A stretch of 7,856 bases of DNA, taken from NCBI GenBank assembly GCA_945897545.1, contig CAMDGJ010000133.1, positions 1-7,856 on the forward strand, written 5' to 3'. Shown here piece after piece: positions 5,603-7,856 of the stretch. Position numbers and translations under genes: made by a program. Numbering within the stretch: the stretch's first letter is position 1; each line of letters starts with the position of its first letter. The DNA comes from Flavobacterium psychrophilum. GTDB taxonomy: Bacteria; Bacteroidota; Bacteroidia; Flavobacteriales; Flavobacteriaceae. The notes beneath the pieces were generated by a model that saw only the letters and a program-made list of their open reading frames with translations, searched no databases and had not been told where the DNA came from.

Positions 5603-6055
5603 ATGATCATACCCTTTTCTCCTGAATTAAAGGAGGAAATAAAGATATTGAATCTGGAATGGCTCAAAAAATATTTCAAAGTAGAAGCAAAAGACGAACT
5701 AATACTTTCTGACCCACAAGGAGAAATTATTGATAAAGGCGGAATGATATTTTATGCCAAATACAATAACAAAATTGTAGGCACAGTATCCTTGTTAAAA
5801 ATTGATAAACCAACTTTTGAGCTTAGTAAAATGGCAGTTACAAATGGTGTTCAAGGTCTAGGGATTAGACAAAAATTAATGTAACATTGTTTACTTATAG
5901 CTCATGAAAAAGGGATAAAGAAACTTATCTTATACTCAAACCGAAAGCTATTACCAGCAATCTATTTGTATAAAAAATTTGGTTTTGACGAACTGCCATT
6001 AGAATCTAGCAATTATGAGAGAGCTGACATTAAGATGGAGAAAATTTTGTTTTGA
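5603..6055 (+). pseudogene. GNAT-family N-acetyltransferase with in-frame nonsense codon
   Basis: The frame would encode a 150-aa GCN5-related acetyltransferase, using acetyl-CoA to acetylate an unknown substrate. The N-terminal part is normal (GGMIFYAKYNNKIVGTVSLL, then FELSKMAV, the acetyl-CoA-binding strand). A TAA at 5882-5884 then cuts it at residue 93, directly after motif A. The same frame continues without another stop as HCLLIAHEKGIKKLILYSN and LLPAIYLYKKFGF, the classical motif B end of the fold, to the TGA at 6053-6055. The TAA is one substitution from GAA, CAA or AAA. Motif A itself reads QGLGIR, where the family expects Q/R-x-x-G-x-G/A, so arginine replaces the last glycine/alanine (residue 89). 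Two lesions suggest true decay and not a sequencing error. It lies 30 nt after tsaE. Confidence 0.85.
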
Positions 6056-6078
6056 TTTTAAATTTCAGCTTAATTTTG
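6047..6078 (+). promoter_or_regulatory. Candidate ald promoter, Bacteroidota type
   Basis: TAATTTTG at 6071-6078 is a full match to the -7 consensus TAnnTTTG. A TTG at 6047-6049 lies 21 nt upstream, within the usual -33 spacing; another TTG at 6052-6054 is 16 nt away. Transcription would start near 6084, giving a leader of about 65 nt before the ATG at 6149. The element overlaps the last codons of the decayed acetyltransferase gene. Confidence 0.55.
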
Positions 6079-6148
6079 CCTTTATCACCAATATTTTCAT
6101 GTTTCTAAAACTTTTTCCGTAAATTGTACCACTAATTTTACAGAACCA

Positions 6149-7342
6149 ATGTCGATAACTCCTTTCACTAAACAACAGTTATTACCCCAAGAAGAAAAAC
6201 TTGAAGTTGCTAGACACAAAAGCGAACTTTTCATTGGTATACCAAAAGAAACCAGTTATCAAGAACGCCGAATTTGTCTCACACCAGATGCCGTAAACTC
6301 GCTAACTTATCAAGGTCATCGTGTTATGATAGAAGCTGGTGCAGGAGAAAGTTCGAGTTATTCTGATAAAGAATATTCTGATGCAGGAGCAGAAATTACA
6401 AAAGATACTAAAAAAGTATTCGGTTGTCCGATGTTGTTAAAGGTAGAACCGCCTACTCTAGCTGAAATTGTAATGATAAGTCCTGAAACTATTATCATTT
6501 CTGCAATTCAATTAAAAACTAGAAAAAAATCATATTTTGAAGCCTTGTCAAAGAAAAAAATTACCGCTCTAGCTTTTGAATATATAAAAGATGAGGATGG
6601 CACTTATCCTTGTGTGAAATCATTAAGCGAAATTGCTGGAACAGCTTCTGTTTTAATTGCTGCCGAATTAATGATTACTAATGAATTTGGAAAAGGTTTA
6701 CTCTTTGGGAATATTTCTGGAGTTCCACCGACTGATGTAGTCATTTTAGGTGCTGGAACAGTTGGAGAATTTGCTGCAAAAACCGCAATTGGTTTGGGTG
6801 CAAACGTAAAAGTTTTCGATAATTCTATCACAAAATTACGCCGTTTACAAAACAATTTAAATCAACGTATTTTTACTTCTACCATTCAACCTAAATCTTT
6901 ATTGAAAGCTTTAAGAAGATGTGATGTTGCCATTGGCGCTATGCGAGGTAAGGAAAGATGCCCTGTAATCGTAACTGAAACTATGGTCGAACATATGAAA
7001 AAAGGAGCCGTAATAGTTGATGTTAGCATTGATACTGGAGGATGTTTTGAAACTTCGGAAGTGACAACGCATGAAAAACCAACATTTGTCAAAAATAACG
7101 TATTACATTATTGCGTACCCAATATTCCTTCACGGTATTCAAAAACAGCTTCACTTTCGATAAGCAATATCATAACTCCTTCTTTATTGCAAATTGCAGA
7201 AGATGGAGGTTTAGAAAGTGCTATTAGACGGGATAAAGGTTTAAAAAATGGTGTTTATTTATACCACGGAATCCTTACTAACAATGCTATAGGAGATTGG
7301 TTTGATTTACCAAGTAACGATATTAATTTAATCGTGTTTTAA
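6149..7342 (+). CDS. ald: Alanine dehydrogenase-family protein, Bacteroidota type
   Basis: Ald interconverts L-alanine and pyruvate plus ammonia with NAD. This 397-aa cytoplasmic protein has about 26 extra N-terminal residues relative to Bacillus-type Ald. The substrate domain starts at GIPKE (30-34), with R41 (ERRICLTP) and K98 (MLLKVEPP) at the pyruvate-binding positions. The Rossmann fold is VVILGAGTVGEFAAK, with GAGTVG at 201-206 and the ribose-binding D224 in VKVFD. The catalytic aspartate is D295 in VDVSIDTGG, followed by the characteristic HYCVPNIPS. The position of the Bacillus active-site histidine (YLHLA, H96) is occupied by Q121 (SAIQLK). I believe this is usual in the Bacteroidota branch, so the exact reaction is less certain than the family. 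It is preceded by its own promoter, so it is probably transcribed apart from tsaE. Confidence 0.85.
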   Translation: MSITPFTKQQLLPQEEKLEVARHKSELFIGIPKETSYQERRICLTPDAVNSLTYQGHRVMIEAGAGESSSYSDKEYSDAGAEITKDTKKVFGCPMLLKVEPPTLAEIVMISPETIIISAIQLKTRKKSYFEALSKKKITALAFEYIKDEDGTYPCVKSLSEIAGTASVLIAAELMITNEFGKGLLFGNISGVPPTDVVILGAGTVGEFAAKTAIGLGANVKVFDNSITKLRRLQNNLNQRIFTSTIQPKSLLKALRRCDVAIGAMRGKERCPVIVTETMVEHMKKGAVIVDVSIDTGGCFETSEVTTHEKPTFVKNNVLHYCVPNIPSRYSKTASLSISNIITPSLLQIAEDGGLESAIRRDKGLKNGVYLYHGILTNNAIGDWFDLPSNDINLIVF

Positions 7343-7355
7343 ATAAACTTTCTTT

Positions 7356-7363
7356 TATCTTTG
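7356..7363 (+). promoter_or_regulatory. -7 element upstream of the DUF4258 gene
   Basis: TATCTTTG matches the Bacteroidota -7 consensus TAnnTTTG exactly. It lies 14 nt after the ald stop and 15 nt before the next ATG, giving a very short leader. No perfect TTG is found at the -33 spacing; the region there reads CGTGTT. Confidence 0.5.
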
Positions 7364-7377
7364 CCGAAAATTAAAAT

Positions 7378-7752
7378 ATGAAATTTTCACATCGTTTCGC
7401 CTATTATTTAGTAGGGTTAATTATGGGTTGTTTTTTTGTTGCTGCGGTATTCAGCGGAAAAGACACCCGTTGTAATTATTTTCCAAATGCCAGAGTATTG
7501 AATGATTTAAGAAATAAACCATTTTATTATTCCGATAACGCTTCGCAAGTACTAGCTGAAAAATGGATCGATACCATCGATATCAAAAACTGTTTGAAAT
7601 ATGGCGATGTTGAATTTGACAAAAGTAATATTACTGTTGGGAATGGAAAGCTTTATGTAATTGAAGGAAAAACTATTAAAAACCAAGAAATCACAATCAA
7701 CGTCATTAATTATCCTGAAAAAGCAGTTTTAGATAAAATTGTAAAAAAATAG
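7378..7752 (+). CDS. DUF4258 family protein with N-terminal membrane anchor
   Basis: A 124-aa protein with an uncleaved-looking N-terminal hydrophobic segment (FAYYLVGLIMGCFFVAAVF, about residues 7-25). The small domain after it is typical of DUF4258 proteins in flavobacteria: GKDTRCNYFPNARVLNDL, then WIDTIDIKNCLKYGDVEFD and LYVIEGKT. The anchor suggests the domain faces the periplasm. The cysteine at residue 18 is not in a convincing lipobox. The molecular function of the family is not known to me. It lies 35 nt after ald with a consensus -7 element between, and from memory this gene often follows ald in flavobacterial genomes. The transcript ends at a strong terminator 20 nt downstream. Confidence 0.85.
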   Translation: MKFSHRFAYYLVGLIMGCFFVAAVFSGKDTRCNYFPNARVLNDLRNKPFYYSDNASQVLAEKWIDTIDIKNCLKYGDVEFDKSNITVGNGKLYVIEGKTIKNQEITINVINYPEKAVLDKIVKK

Positions 7753-7772
7753 GATTTGAAAAATATTGGTAT

Positions 7773-7803
7773 AAAAACTCCTCAAGATAGAGGAGTTTTT
7801 TTT
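7773..7803 (+). terminator. Rho-independent terminator
   Basis: AAAAACTCCTC (7773-7783) pairs perfectly with GAGGAGTTTTT (7790-7800) around the 6-nt loop AAGATA, and the T-run extends to 7803. It is placed 20 nt after the DUF4258 stop. The A-tract on the left also makes it potentially bidirectional. The remaining 53 nt to the window end show no assignable gene. Confidence 0.9.
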
Positions 7804-7856
7804 GTATTTGATGAAGTTTATAAAATGTATTTGTGCTTCGTTTAGACATTTTTTAG

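Noticed and set aside
6604..7092. Two minus-strand open frames inside ald (83 and 68 codons)
   Set aside because: They are antisense to the NAD-binding and catalytic parts of ald and show no recognisable domain.
7780..7850. 22-codon minus-strand ORF starting MSKRSTNTF
   Set aside because: It ends inside the terminator hairpin and has no supporting context; probably chance.
7811..7856. Start of a next + strand gene (MKFIKCICASF...)
   Set aside because: Only 15 codons are visible before the window ends, with a cysteine-rich sequence, no promoter and no family resemblance. There is not enough support.

Overview
The window looks like chromosomal DNA of a flavobacterium (Bacteroidota, close to Flavobacterium). 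The base composition is AT-rich, the -7 promoter elements have the Bacteroidota form TAnnTTTG, and Shine-Dalgarno sites are mostly absent or replaced by A-rich leaders. Several products are typical of the group: the type IX secretion regulator PorX, a Bacteroidota-branch alanine dehydrogenase and a DUF4258 protein. All recognisable genes lie on the + strand.

Left part (1-1753): the last codons of an upstream gene overlap by 4 nt a PPP-type metallophosphoesterase (110-1045). A tiny two-helix membrane protein (1075-1299) follows, then a 149-aa protein whose sequence pattern resembles WapI-type immunity proteins (1304-1753).

Accessory part (1754-3540): a GIY-YIG-like gene is split by a one-base frameshift (1781-2583), and an unrecognised 146-aa protein (2587-3027) follows 3 nt later. 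About 510 bp without an intact gene come next. This stretch holds a 17-codon ORF whose stop codon is formed by a repeat, a 170-bp palindromic element (3101-3270) made of two inverted ~70-nt units, and a second short dispersed-type repeat (3401-3425). The stretch is very AT-rich, shows gene decay and contains repeats, so it looks like a recombination or insertion site beside conserved genes.

Conserved part (3541-7803): porX (response regulator fused to a PglZ/alkaline-phosphatase-like domain), a heptamer-repeat hairpin, tsaE (t6A tRNA modification), a GNAT acetyltransferase broken by a nonsense codon, an alanine dehydrogenase-family gene, and a small anchored DUF4258 protein closed by a clear rho-independent terminator. 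Promoters with good -7 matches precede the last two genes. porX links to gliding and type IX secretion, tsaE to translation fidelity and ald to amino-acid metabolism, so this is a housekeeping neighbourhood and not a single pathway.

I did not find a convincing new multi-gene system. The best leads are the palindromic element and the decayed gene around it, the heptamer hairpin against the tsaE start, the GIY-YIG-like/hypothetical pair beside a possible orphan immunity gene, and the His-to-Gln change at the expected catalytic position of the Ald-family enzyme.
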